A stretch of 44,471 nt of DNA, taken from positions 1 through 44,471 of the forward strand of contig JAIRVR010000036.1 of assembly GCA_031253795.1 (NCBI GenBank), in the 5' to 3' direction. Below, in pieces: positions 8,376 through 17,594 of the stretch. The stretch is from Burkholderiaceae bacterium. GTDB taxonomy: Bacteria > Pseudomonadota > Gammaproteobacteria > Burkholderiales > Burkholderiaceae_C. The position numbers and the translations under genes are program-made. The notes under the pieces were generated by a model. That model was given only the letters and a program-made list of their open reading frames with translations, was not told the DNA's origin and searched no databases. Each line of letters begins with the position of its first letter. The first letter of the stretch is position 1.

Positions 8376-8401
8376 AAAAAGGCCGGTTTCCGGCCTTTTT
8401 T
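8376..8401 (+). terminator. Rho-independent terminator after the BON lipoprotein gene
   Basis: An A5 run, a perfect GGCCGG/CCGGCC stem with a 3-nt loop and a T6 run follow the BON gene by 20 bases. Confidence 0.85.
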
Positions 8402-8436
8402 CTTGAGGAGCCACCATCCCGCGTACAGTCCCTGCC

Positions 8437-9525
8437 ATGCGTGTTTTCAACTGCGATGCCTGCGGCCATCCGGTGTTCTTCGACAGCGTGCAATGCGTGC
8501 ATTGCGGCGCCACCCTGGCCTTCATTCCCGAGCTGCTGCGCGTCGCCGCGCTGCGCCCGGCGGCTGCGCCCACGCCCGCACCCGCCTCAGGCACCCTGTG
8601 GTCCCTGCTGACCGACCGTGCCGCGGGCGCTCCGCGCTACAAGCTATGCAGCCACCGCGGACCCGTGGGCCAGTGCAATTTCGCCCTGTCCGCCGACGAT
8701 GCCCATGCGCTGTGCGCATCCTGCCGCCAGACGCGTTGGCTGCCCGACCTGTCCGCACCCGCCAATGCCCTGCACTGGACCAGGATCGAGGCCGCCAAGC
8801 GCCAGCTGTTCTATACCCTGTCCAAACTGGGCCTGGGACCGGATGCCGGCCATGCCGAGCCGCGCTTCGAGCTGCTGGCCGACCTGCCGGGCCAGGAGCC
8901 GGTGATGACCGGCCATGCCAACGGCACCATCACGCTGAACGTGGCCGAGGCCGACGATGCCGAGCGTGCACGGCGGCGCCTGGCCCTGCACGAGCCCTAT
9001 CGCACGCTGATCGGCCACCTGCGCCACGAGTCCGGCCATTTCTTCTGGGATCAACTGGTCCAGTCGACGGGCCGCATCGACGAATTCCGCAGCCTGTTCG
9101 GCGACGAACGCCAGGACTACGGCCAGGCCCTGCAGCACTACTATGGGCGCGACCCGCTGGACACGGGCTGGCGCAGCCAGTTCATCAGCGCCTATGCCAC
9201 GGCCCACCCGTGGGAGGACTGGGCCGAGACATGGGCCCACTACCTGCACATGGTGGATCTGCTGGAAACGGCGGCCAGCTACGGAACGCACCTGGGCCTG
9301 CCCACGGCCACCGGGCTTGCACCCGTGCAACGCGTGCATGACCCTTTCGAGCCCGGCGCGGCGCGCAACTTCCAGGCCATGGTGGACCAATGGGTGCCGC
9401 TGACCCTGCTGGCCAACAGCCTCAACCGCAGCCTGGGCCATGGGGACGCCTACCCGTTCGCCACCTCGGCGGGCGCACTGCGCAAGCTGCAGTTCGTTCA
9501 CGACGCGGTCCAGGACCGCCGCTGA
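8437..9525 (+). CDS. Zinc-ribbon putative zinc metallopeptidase
   Basis: This 362-residue protein has an N-terminal zinc ribbon (CDAC at 6-9 and CVHC at 20-23), a second cysteine cluster (Cys71, Cys80, Cys93 and Cys96), and a gluzincin motif HESGH (197-201) with acidic residues and WEDWAETWAHYLH about 50 residues downstream, which likely supplies the third ligand. This architecture fits the family annotated as putative zinc-binding metallopeptidases (Peptidase_Mx); no substrate is known to me. No signal peptide is visible, so it is probably cytosolic. The start ATG at 8437 puts the first zinc ribbon at the extreme N-terminus. It stands alone after a terminator. Confidence 0.82.
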   Translation: MRVFNCDACGHPVFFDSVQCVHCGATLAFIPELLRVAALRPAAAPTPAPASGTLWSLLTDRAAGAPRYKLCSHRGPVGQCNFALSADDAHALCASCRQTRWLPDLSAPANALHWTRIEAAKRQLFYTLSKLGLGPDAGHAEPRFELLADLPGQEPVMTGHANGTITLNVAEADDAERARRRLALHEPYRTLIGHLRHESGHFFWDQLVQSTGRIDEFRSLFGDERQDYGQALQHYYGRDPLDTGWRSQFISAYATAHPWEDWAETWAHYLHMVDLLETAASYGTHLGLPTATGLAPVQRVHDPFEPGAARNFQAMVDQWVPLTLLANSLNRSLGHGDAYPFATSAGALRKLQFVHDAVQDRR

Positions 9526-9531
9526 AAACAG

Positions 9532-9549
9532 GCGCCGGTCTGCCGGCGC
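9532..9549. other. Hairpin between convergent genes
   Basis: A 7-bp perfect stem GCGCCGG/CCGGCGC with a 4-nt loop lies between the metallopeptidase and coaD stops. No T run follows on either strand, so it is a weak terminator candidate at best. Confidence 0.35.
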
Positions 9550-9552
9550 TGC

Positions 9553-10053
9553 TCAGTTGCCGTGGTTGGCGCCCACCTTTTGCAGCAGGCGCTCGCGCAC
9601 GCTGGGCGAGACGAACTTGTCGATCTCGCCGTTGAGCGTGGCGATCTCGCGCACAAAGGTGCTGCTGATGAACTGGTAGCGGTCGCTGGGCGTGAGGAAA
9701 ACGGTTTCCACCTCCGGCATGAGGGTGCGGTTCATGCCGGCCAGCTGGAACTCATAGTCGAAATCGGTGACGGCACGCAGGCCACGCACCATGGCCTTGC
9801 CACCGCGTGCCACCACGAAGTCGCGCAGCAGGCCATGGAAGCTCTCCACCTGCACATGGGGATAGACGGACACGGCCTCGCGCACCATCTCCATGCGCTC
9901 GTCCAGGCTGAACATGGTTTTCTTGTGGTGGCCCGCGGCCACGGCCACGATGACATGGCCGAACAGCTGCGTGGCGCGGCGCACCACATCTTCATGGCCC
10001 AGCGTGATCGGGTCAAAGGTTCCGGGGTAGACGGCAATCACGTCGTGGCTCAT
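9553..10053 (-). CDS. coaD: Phosphopantetheine adenylyltransferase
   Basis: CoaD transfers AMP from ATP to 4'-phosphopantetheine, the penultimate step of coenzyme A synthesis. The 166-residue protein has the nucleotidyltransferase motif YPGTFDPITLGH at 9-20, the substrate-binding KAMVRGLRAVTDFDYE and the ISSTFVREI motif near the C-terminus. The length fits the family. The start ATG at 10051-10053 is confirmed by MSHDVIAVYPGTFDP; the open frame upstream is not conserved. It follows rsmD at a distance of 117 bases in the same direction, the usual rsmD-coaD pairing. Confidence 0.97.
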   Translation of the reverse strand: MSHDVIAVYPGTFDPITLGHEDVVRRATQLFGHVIVAVAAGHHKKTMFSLDERMEMVREAVSVYPHVQVESFHGLLRDFVVARGGKAMVRGLRAVTDFDYEFQLAGMNRTLMPEVETVFLTPSDRYQFISSTFVREIATLNGEIDKFVSPSVRERLLQKVGANHGN

Positions 10054-10170
10054 GGCGCGGGCTCTCCTTGGCTGCGCGTGCCGTGGACCGGCACGGGAAC
10101 GCGCATTATGCATTGCACTGCAGCATGGCCCGTAGCGCCGGCGACAGCCCGCGGCCGCCGCCGGGCGGGT

Positions 10171-10872
10171 TCAATCCTGCGGTTTGCGCAGCAGGTGGGC
10201 GTGCACGGCACCCGCCTTGAGGTGGCGGAAGAGCTCCAGCCCGCCGGCCTCGGCCAGCTGGGCCGCATCCCAGGCCTGGGGGGCTTCCAGGTACACATAG
10301 CCACCCGGCACCACGGCCTGGGCGGCGGCACCCAGCGCCGGCAGGAACAGTTCCTGGAGGTCGAAGGGCGGGTCCAGCAGCACCAGGTCCAGGGTGGCAG
10401 GAGCCACCTGGCGCAGGCAGGCCAGGCCATCGCCGCGCAGCACGCGCACGGTCTGGGCGTCGAGACGTTCGCGCAGACGCTGCAACTGCAACACCAGGGT
10501 CGCGTCCTGTTCATTCATGAGCACGCTGGCCGCGCCACGCGAAGCCGCTTCCAGGCCCAGCGCGCCCGTGCCCGCAAAGGCATCGAGGCAGCGCCAGCCC
10601 GTCAGATCCTGGCCCAGCCAGTTGAACAGGGTCTCGCGCACGCGGTCGGGCGTGGGCCTCAGGCCCGGGCGCTGGGCCACGGGCAGGCGTGTGCGGCGCC
10701 ACTGGCCACCGATGATGCGGATCTCGCCCGCGCCGGCCGGCGCGGGCTTGCCGGCCTTGGGTGCCGGGCGCACCGCAGGGGCGGCGGCGGCAGGGGCCTG
10801 GGCTTCGGCCGTGGCCTTTTCCAGCCAGCGCTTGCCGGCCGGGGTGTGCAGTTTGATGCTGTTGCGGCTCAT
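10171..10872 (-). CDS. rsmD: 16S rRNA (guanine(966)-N2)-methyltransferase RsmD
   Basis: RsmD methylates G966 of 16S rRNA with S-adenosylmethionine. The 233-residue protein shows RIIGGQWRRTRLPV, the substrate region RPTPDRVRETLFNWL, the SAM-binding LDAFAGTGALGLEAASRGA and the catalytic DPPF. An N-terminal extension of about 48 residues, rich in Ala, Pro and Lys and likely disordered, precedes the conserved core; E. coli RsmD has a shorter one. Its start overlaps the stop of the upstream M16 gene by four bases (ATGA), implying translational coupling in a coaD-proximal operon. Confidence 0.95.
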   Translation of the reverse strand: MSRNSIKLHTPAGKRWLEKATAEAQAPAAAAPAVRPAPKAGKPAPAGAGEIRIIGGQWRRTRLPVAQRPGLRPTPDRVRETLFNWLGQDLTGWRCLDAFAGTGALGLEAASRGAASVLMNEQDATLVLQLQRLRERLDAQTVRVLRGDGLACLRQVAPATLDLVLLDPPFDLQELFLPALGAAAQAVVPGGYVYLEAPQAWDAAQLAEAGGLELFRHLKAGAVHAHLLRKPQD

Positions 10873-12224
10873 GGCTTGGCTCCCACGACGACGGTGACCA
10901 TGCGGTCGGGTTGCAGCATGCGCTGCATGGCTTCACGGACATCGCGCCGGCTCAGGGCCTTCACGCGCTCGGTCCAGTGCTCCAGGTAGTCCAGCGGCAG
11001 GCCGTTCCAGGCGATGTTGGCCACATTGGCCAGCAGCTTGCGGTTGCTGTCGATGCGCAGCGCAAAGCCGCCGATCAGATTGTCCTTGGCAGCCTGCAGC
11101 TCCCTGTCGGTCGGCCCTTCGGCCACGAAGCGGCGCAGCGTCTCCTGCGACACCTTCAGGGCCTCGGCCGCCTGGTCGGGGCGGGTCTGCAGGCCGATGG
11201 TGAAGGCGCCCGCGTCCAGGCCTGGCGAGAAATCGCTGTAGACGCTGTAGCTCAGGCCGCGCTTTTCACGCACCTCCTCGGTCAGACGCGAGGTAAAGCC
11301 TCCGCCACCCAGGATGTGGTTGCCCACGAGCACGGCCAGGAAGTCGGGGCTGTTGCGCGCGATGCCAGGCTGGCCCACGAGCACCTGTGCCTGGGCGGAG
11401 GCGAAGGGGATGCGCTGGTCCACGGGGGCGGCCAGCGCCTGGATGCGAGGCAGCTCGGGCTGGGGAGCGCAGGCCGAGCCGTCCTGCACCGCCAGCAGTG
11501 GCGCCAGCAACTGCTGTACCAGCTGGTCGGCCTGGGCGCGGTCCAGTGCGCCCACGATGCTGATCTTGGCACGGCAGGCGGCAATCAGGCGGCGATGGAA
11601 GGCCTGCATGCCGGCGATGTCGATGCGCGCCAGGCTGTCCACCGTGGTCTGCGCCCCATAGGGATGGCCGCCATAGACGGCCTGGGCAAAGGCCTTGGCC
11701 GCCACCGTGCCGGGGCGGGTGTCGGCCTCCTTGATGGAGGCACTCCAGCGTGCGCGGTCGCGCTGCCACACATCCTGCGGCCAGCTCGGGCTGGCGATCT
11801 GGCGCGCGGCCAGCGCCACGGCGCGCTGCAGCAGGGCTGGCTCGGTCAGGGAGCGCAGGCCGTAGCCAAAGCTGTCGCGGCCCGCCTGGGCGCCAAAACT
11901 GGCCCCCAGATCGGCCCAGGCCTGGCCCAGGCCGTTCTCGTCCAGCGCAGGCAGGTCACCCTGGGCGGTCACGCCCTTGGAACCCATCAGGGCCACGGCG
12001 TCGGCCAGGCCTTGCTGGCCTGCGGGATCGCGTCGGCTGCCGGCGTCGAAATCCACCTGCACATCCACCATGGGAATGCCGGGGCTGTCCACCAGCCAGA
12101 TCTGGGCGCCGCCGGGCTGGGTCCAGTGCTGTATGGGCAGCAGCGCCCATGCGGACGATGCGCACAGGCCCAGGCCGGCCAGTGCCGCACGGGCCGCCAT
12201 TTTCTTCATGTTCTTCATCTTCAC
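10869..12224 (-). CDS. M16 peptidase-like protein, non-catalytic partner
   Basis: This periplasmic protein of 451 residues has a signal peptide (about 1-27, cut after SSAWA) and two M16 repeats. Where active M16 enzymes carry HxxEH, this protein reads GLADAV after DAGSRRDPAGQQ, so the zinc ligands and catalytic glutamate are missing. The C-terminal domain keeps the family signature GGGGFTSRLTEEVREKRGLSYSVYS. Such inactive subunits pair with an active one; the active partner is encoded immediately upstream, nine bases away. Several close ATG codons exist at the start; the first (12222-12224) is listed, and starts 3 or 6 codons later are possible. Confidence 0.9.
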   Translation of the reverse strand: MKMKNMKKMAARAALAGLGLCASSAWALLPIQHWTQPGGAQIWLVDSPGIPMVDVQVDFDAGSRRDPAGQQGLADAVALMGSKGVTAQGDLPALDENGLGQAWADLGASFGAQAGRDSFGYGLRSLTEPALLQRAVALAARQIASPSWPQDVWQRDRARWSASIKEADTRPGTVAAKAFAQAVYGGHPYGAQTTVDSLARIDIAGMQAFHRRLIAACRAKISIVGALDRAQADQLVQQLLAPLLAVQDGSACAPQPELPRIQALAAPVDQRIPFASAQAQVLVGQPGIARNSPDFLAVLVGNHILGGGGFTSRLTEEVREKRGLSYSVYSDFSPGLDAGAFTIGLQTRPDQAAEALKVSQETLRRFVAEGPTDRELQAAKDNLIGGFALRIDSNRKLLANVANIAWNGLPLDYLEHWTERVKALSRRDVREAMQRMLQPDRMVTVVVGAKP

Positions 12225-12233
12225 TCCAGGGAC

Positions 12234-13715
12234 TCAGTGCAGGGGGCCGCCCATGCCGGCAGCGCCGGATTCGGGACGCCGGGGCTGTCCGCCCGCGGGC
12301 AGGGGCTGGGGCACGAGGGTGCCCACGGTGAGCTGGTCGTCGCCGAAGTAGCGCGCAGCCACGCGCTGGACATCGGCCGGCGTGAGCTGGCGCAGCTGAT
12401 CCAGCAGCCGATCCTCGGCGTCCAGGGGCATGCCTTGTATCCAGTAGCTGCCCAGGGTCTGGGCCTGGCCCATGAGGGAGTCGCGTTCGTAGATATTGGA
12501 AGCCATCCACTGCGTCTTGACGCGCTCCAGCTCGGCGGGCTCCACGCCCTCTTCGGCGACGCGGGCCACCTGGGCGCGCAGCGCTGCCTCGACCTCGGCC
12601 GCGCTTTTGCCGGCGGCCGGCACACCGGTCAGCATGAAGATGCCGGGGCCACGCCCCATCACCGACGCCGAGCTGCCCGCGCTGTCGGCCACGCGGTCCG
12701 CGCCCTGCACCAGGGCTCTCTCCAGGCGGGCGCCATCGTAGCCATCCAGCACGGCCGACAGCATGATCAGGGCCATGGCATCGCGGTCCCGCTCCTGCGG
12801 TGTGTCGATGCGCGTCACCGAGGGTGCGCGGAACACCAGGGCCACCATGGCCTGCTCGGCCGGCTGTTTGACCTCGATGCGGCGCAGGCCGATCTGGTCC
12901 GGCTCGGTGCGCGGCTTGCGCACGGGCAGGGCCTGTGCGGGGATGCTGCCATAGTACTTCTCTGCCCAGGCGCGCACCCGGGCCACGTCCACGTCGCCTG
13001 CCACCACGACGGCGGCATTGCCGGGCACATACCAGCGGCGGTGGAAGTCGCGCACGTCGCCGGGCGTCATGGCGTCGAGATCGCTCATCCAGCCGATCAC
13101 GGGCCGGTGGTAGGGCGACGCCATGAAGGTGGCCGCGAACAGCTGCTCCATCAGAACGGCGCGCGGCTGGTCCTCGGTGCGCATGCGTCGCTCTTCCTTG
13201 ATGACCTCGATTTCCTTGGTGAACTCGGCATCGGGCCACTGGTTGTGGGCGAAGCGGTCGGACTCGAGCCGCATCACGTCCTCGAGCCGGCCGGCCGGGA
13301 TCTGCTGGTAGTAGCCCGTGTAATCACGGCTGGTGAAGGCGTTTTCCCGGCCGCCCAGGGCCGCCACGCGGCGCGAAAACTCGCCGGGAGCCACCTTCTT
13401 GGAGCCCTTGAACATCATGTGCTCCAGTGCGTGGGCCACGCCCGAGGTGCCATCGACCTCGTCCACGGAGCCCACGCGCACCCAGACCATATGCACGGCC
13501 GTGGGGGCGCGGCGGTCCGGCTGCACGATGAGCTGCATGCCATTTTTGAGGGTGAACTGGCGTGCCGCCGTGGTCGCGCGCGCGCCCTCGGCGGCCTGAC
13601 CGGCCACGGTTTGCAGCAGGGAAGAAGCGGGTGGAGATGATGCATCCGGGGCGGCCAGAGCCGCCCCGGTGCCCATGCAGGCCATTAAGCCCAGGAGGGT
13701 GAGTGCATGTTTCAT
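12234..13715 (-). CDS. M16 family zinc metallopeptidase (active subunit)
   Basis: This periplasmic processing-peptidase-like enzyme of 493 residues has a signal peptide (about 1-22), then the M16 zinc motif HALEH (His95, Glu98, His99) in GVAHALEHMMFKGS, with the distal glutamate in the EIEVIKEERR region about 75 residues on. The C-terminal half carries the substrate-binding domain. It pairs with the inactive subunit encoded directly downstream. The start ATG at 13713-13715 opens MKHALTLLGL, a good signal peptide. It diverges from ftsY with only 28 bases between the starts, so the two promoters must overlap or lie within the coding regions. Confidence 0.93.
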   Translation of the reverse strand: MKHALTLLGLMACMGTGAALAAPDASSPPASSLLQTVAGQAAEGARATTAARQFTLKNGMQLIVQPDRRAPTAVHMVWVRVGSVDEVDGTSGVAHALEHMMFKGSKKVAPGEFSRRVAALGGRENAFTSRDYTGYYQQIPAGRLEDVMRLESDRFAHNQWPDAEFTKEIEVIKEERRMRTEDQPRAVLMEQLFAATFMASPYHRPVIGWMSDLDAMTPGDVRDFHRRWYVPGNAAVVVAGDVDVARVRAWAEKYYGSIPAQALPVRKPRTEPDQIGLRRIEVKQPAEQAMVALVFRAPSVTRIDTPQERDRDAMALIMLSAVLDGYDGARLERALVQGADRVADSAGSSASVMGRGPGIFMLTGVPAAGKSAAEVEAALRAQVARVAEEGVEPAELERVKTQWMASNIYERDSLMGQAQTLGSYWIQGMPLDAEDRLLDQLRQLTPADVQRVAARYFGDDQLTVGTLVPQPLPAGGQPRRPESGAAGMGGPLH

Positions 13716-13743
13716 AGAATGCTGTGATTCTAAGAACCTGCCG

Positions 13744-14904
<1,161 letters not shown>

Positions 14905-14929
14905 GACGCCGCGGGCCCAGGTCCGCAGC

Positions 14930-14967
14930 CATGAAAAAGGGAGCGCCAAGGCGCTCCCTTTTTCATG
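14930..14967 (+). terminator. Rho-independent terminator after ftsY
   Basis: A long inverted repeat (A5 GGGAGCGC ... GCGCTCCC T5, small loop) lies 26 bases past the ftsY stop. The flanking A and T runs and CATG ends extend the symmetry. Confidence 0.88.
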
Positions 14968-15016
14968 GCTGCCACCGGACTCGGGCGGGGTGGACACGAA
15001 ACCCAGGGTTTACCCG

Positions 15017-15047
15017 TTGACCTCGGTCAAATTCGCGGGATTATGCT
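15017..15047 (+). promoter_or_regulatory. Palindrome and possible promoter upstream of the Bug protein gene
   Basis: TTGACC and GGTCAA form an inverted repeat around two bases (15017-15030). TTGACC is also a -35 candidate, with TATGCT at 15042-15047 (19-base spacer) as a mediocre -10. The arrangement resembles a repressor or activator site overlapping a promoter, about 110 bases ahead of the coding start. The rest of the 14968-15153 gap shows nothing else I can support. Confidence 0.4.
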
Positions 15048-15153
15048 TGCATGGTTCACAAGAAGAACAATGATCCATTAGAGAAACAAAAGCAGCCACA
15101 GCATGCTTCTTGCTTGGCTGCAGCGTCTCCCGCCGTCCCCGTCGAAAGTCCCC

Positions 15154-16137
15154 ATGAAAGCCCGTAACCTGCTGGGTGCAGCCGTCATGCTCGCCACGGC
15201 CTCAAGCCTTCCCGCCATGGCCCAGGAGGCCGCCACCCGCCTTGCCGCCAGGCCCTTCACCATCGTCGCCCCCTTTCCGCCCGGCGGTCCCGTCGACGCC
15301 CTGGCCCGCCTGCTGTCCACGGGACTGGCAGAACGCTACCGGCAGACCTCGGTGGTCGAGAACAAGCCCGGCGCCAACGGCAATATCGGCATCGACATGG
15401 TCAAGCGGTCCGCGCCCGACGGCCATACCCTGCTGGTCGTGCCCCAGGGCAATCTGACCATCAACCCCAGCCTGCTGGCCCGGCCCGGCTACAGCGTGGA
15501 GGGTGATTTCGCCCCCGTGGCCTCGCTGGCGCGCGCGGCCAATGTCATCGCCGTACATCCCTCGGTGCCGGCGCGCACCGTGGAGGAGCTCGTGGCCCTG
15601 TCCAAGGCCAGGCCGGCCACCATCAGCTATGCCTCGCCGGGCGTGGGCTCCAGCCTGCATCTGGCAGGCGAGCTGTTCAAGCAGCAGACCGGCGCCGACA
15701 TCCTGCACGTGGCCTACAAGGGCACGGCGCCCGGCCTCAACGATGTGCTGGGCGGCACCGTGCCCATGATCGTGGGCAATGTGCCAGCCCTGCTGCCCCA
15801 CCTGCAATCGGGCAAGCTGCGCGCCCTGGCCGTGACCGATCCCGCGCGCAGCAAATACCTGCCCGATGTGCCCACGCTGGCCCAGGCCGGCGTGCCGGGC
15901 ATCGCGATTTCCTCCTGGTATGGCGTGATGGCGCCGAAAAAAACACCGCCAGCCGTGCTGCGGCAGCTGGAAAAGGACATTCAGGAGATCTTCGGCGCAC
16001 CGGCCGCCGTCAAGCAGCTGGACCTGCAGGGCATCGAGCCCTGGATCGTCACCGGCAGCGCCTTCGGCGATCTGATCCGCAAGGAAACGGCGACCTGGGT
16101 GCCCGTGATCAAGGCCGCCAACGTGACGCCGCAGTAG
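15154..16137 (+). CDS. Bug/TctC-family periplasmic substrate-binding protein
   Basis: This 327-residue binding protein belongs to the tripartite tricarboxylate transporter receptor family, greatly expanded in Burkholderiales. It has a signal peptide of about 24 residues ending in PAMAQ, then the family motifs FTIVAPFPPGGPVDALARLL, VVENKPGANGNIG, DVLGGTVPMIVGN and SWYGVMAPKKTP. No TctA/TctB membrane genes are nearby, typical of orphan Bug proteins. The start at ATG 15154 gives a normal signal peptide; an in-frame ATG at 15103 would add 17 residues. The ligand, probably a small carboxylate, cannot be told from sequence. Confidence 0.9.
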   Translation: MKARNLLGAAVMLATASSLPAMAQEAATRLAARPFTIVAPFPPGGPVDALARLLSTGLAERYRQTSVVENKPGANGNIGIDMVKRSAPDGHTLLVVPQGNLTINPSLLARPGYSVEGDFAPVASLARAANVIAVHPSVPARTVEELVALSKARPATISYASPGVGSSLHLAGELFKQQTGADILHVAYKGTAPGLNDVLGGTVPMIVGNVPALLPHLQSGKLRALAVTDPARSKYLPDVPTLAQAGVPGIAISSWYGVMAPKKTPPAVLRQLEKDIQEIFGAPAAVKQLDLQGIEPWIVTGSAFGDLIRKETATWVPVIKAANVTPQ

Positions 16138-16150
16138 GGCCTGCGCCCGT

Positions 16151-16507
16151 TCAGGTCGGCGCGCGCACGGCCACCTGGGCGCGCAGCCAGGCCGCATAGT
16201 CGGCCAGGCAGCGCTCGGTGCGCATGGTGATCTGGGGCACGCTGTAACTGTGGCGCGCGCGCAGCACATCGGTCAGTCGCTGCAGCACGTCGGGCAGGGT
16301 CTTGCAGACCAGCCGCCACTCGGGCGTGGCATGCAGTTCGCCTTCCCAGGCATAGTGGGAGGTGATGGGCTCGACCTGCACACAGGCCGCGACCTGCTCC
16401 AGCACCAGGCTGCGGGCCAGCGCGGCCGCCTGCTCGGCGCTGGGAACGGTGGTGGCCACCACGCACAGCGTGGACCAGGGGGAGGCATGGTTGCTTGCGG
16501 ATGTCAT
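16151..16507 (-). CDS. cutA: Divalent-cation tolerance protein CutA
   Basis: CutA1 is a small trimeric cytosolic protein first linked to copper tolerance; its molecular role is still unclear. The 118-residue sequence has VVATTVPSAEQAAALARSLV, the conserved ACVQVEPITSHYAWEGEL and the C-terminal HSYSVPQI region. The start ATG at 16505-16507 was chosen because conservation begins shortly after; an in-frame ATG 42 bases upstream lacks similarity. It lies 48 bases downstream of the ketopantoate reductase-like gene in the same direction and converges with the Bug gene. Confidence 0.92.
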   Translation of the reverse strand: MTSASNHASPWSTLCVVATTVPSAEQAAALARSLVLEQVAACVQVEPITSHYAWEGELHATPEWRLVCKTLPDVLQRLTDVLRARHSYSVPQITMRTERCLADYAAWLRAQVAVRAPT

Positions 16508-16555
16508 GGGGGCGTAGTCTACGGCCAGGCCCCTGCCTCCCACCTGCATTCGCCT

Positions 16556-17581
16556 TCAGGCCGGCATCAGGCCGCGCTCGCGCGCCTGCAGCCGCGCCAG
16601 GCCCAGCAGGGCGTCGGTGAAAGGCGTGGCCACGCCGCACAGCTGACCCAGCTCGCGCACGGCGCCCACGATGGCGTCCAGTTCCACAGGCTTGCCCGCC
16701 TCCACATCCTGCAGCATCGAGGTCTTGAAGGCACCGAGCCTGAGCGTGACCGCATGGCGGTCCTCGGGCGACTCGCTGATGGGCAGGCCCATGCGCTCGC
16801 CTATGTCCCGCGCCTCGAGCATGACGCGCGTGATCAGCCCCCGCACCAGCTCATCGCCGAGGATGCGGTCCGTGGTGGCGCCCGTCAGCGCGCTGACCGG
16901 GTTCATGGTCATGTTGCCCCAGAGCTTGTACCAGGCATCACGCTGGATGCAGTCCGAGACCCGGGCCTCCAGGCCGCCGCGCACCAGCAGATCGGCCAGG
17001 GCCTGAAGGCGAGGCGAAGGCGGCAGCCCGGCCTCGGCCAGGGGCTCGCCGAGGATGATGCCGTTGCCGAAGTGGCGGCGCACCACGCCGGACGCATCGA
17101 GCGAGCAGCTGGCATGCACCACCGAGCCCAGCACCTGGCGTTCGGGGATGGCGCGCGCAATGCGGCCAGCGGGGTCCACGGCATGCAGCTGGCGGCCGCG
17201 CACACCGGCATCCACACCGCCCTGCAGAAACCACCAGGGCACACCATTCATGGCCGTGAGCACCACGGTCTGCGGACCGATCAGCGGCGCGATGCGCTCG
17301 GCCACATCGGGCAGGCCCGGCGCCTTGACCGAGATGACGACCAGGTCTTGCACGCCCAGCGCCGCGGGGTCGGACTCGGCCCGCAGCGCGAAGTGCTCGC
17401 GCTGCTCGCCATGCACCAGAGTCAGGCCCTGGTCGCGCAGTGCCTGCAGTGCCGGCCCGCGCGCCACGGCGCCCAGTTGGCAGCCGGCGCGCGCCAGGGC
17501 CGCGCCCAGCCATCCGCCGATGGCGCCTGCGCCGAAGATGCAGGCCTTGTCGAAACGCGTATCCGTAATTGCAGGGGTCAT
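16556..17581 (-). CDS. Ketopantoate reductase (PanE/ApbA) family oxidoreductase
   Basis: This NADPH-dependent reductase of 341 residues has the Rossmann motif GAGAIGG (17-23), VISVKAPG with the conserved lysine near residue 105, and the C-terminal catalytic block AWYKLWGNMTMNPVSALTG. Classical PanE makes pantoate for coenzyme A synthesis, but homologues in catabolic operons reduce other 2-oxo acids. Here it follows a class II aldolase and a MarR regulator in one operon, which points to a dedicated catabolic role rather than pantothenate synthesis. The ATG at 17579-17581 is used; a TTG eight codons upstream, overlapping the aldolase end, is possible. Confidence 0.85.
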   Translation of the reverse strand: MTPAITDTRFDKACIFGAGAIGGWLGAALARAGCQLGAVARGPALQALRDQGLTLVHGEQREHFALRAESDPAALGVQDLVVISVKAPGLPDVAERIAPLIGPQTVVLTAMNGVPWWFLQGGVDAGVRGRQLHAVDPAGRIARAIPERQVLGSVVHASCSLDASGVVRRHFGNGIILGEPLAEAGLPPSPRLQALADLLVRGGLEARVSDCIQRDAWYKLWGNMTMNPVSALTGATTDRILGDELVRGLITRVMLEARDIGERMGLPISESPEDRHAVTLRLGAFKTSMLQDVEAGKPVELDAIVGAVRELGQLCGVATPFTDALLGLARLQARERGLMPA

Positions 17582-17594
17582 GGGCAGGGCCTGT

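Noticed and set aside
10911..13640. A 909-codon plus-strand open frame opposite the M16 pair
   Set aside because: Both M16 proteins on the other strand are clearly real; this translation is Gly, His and Gln-rich with no recognisable family.
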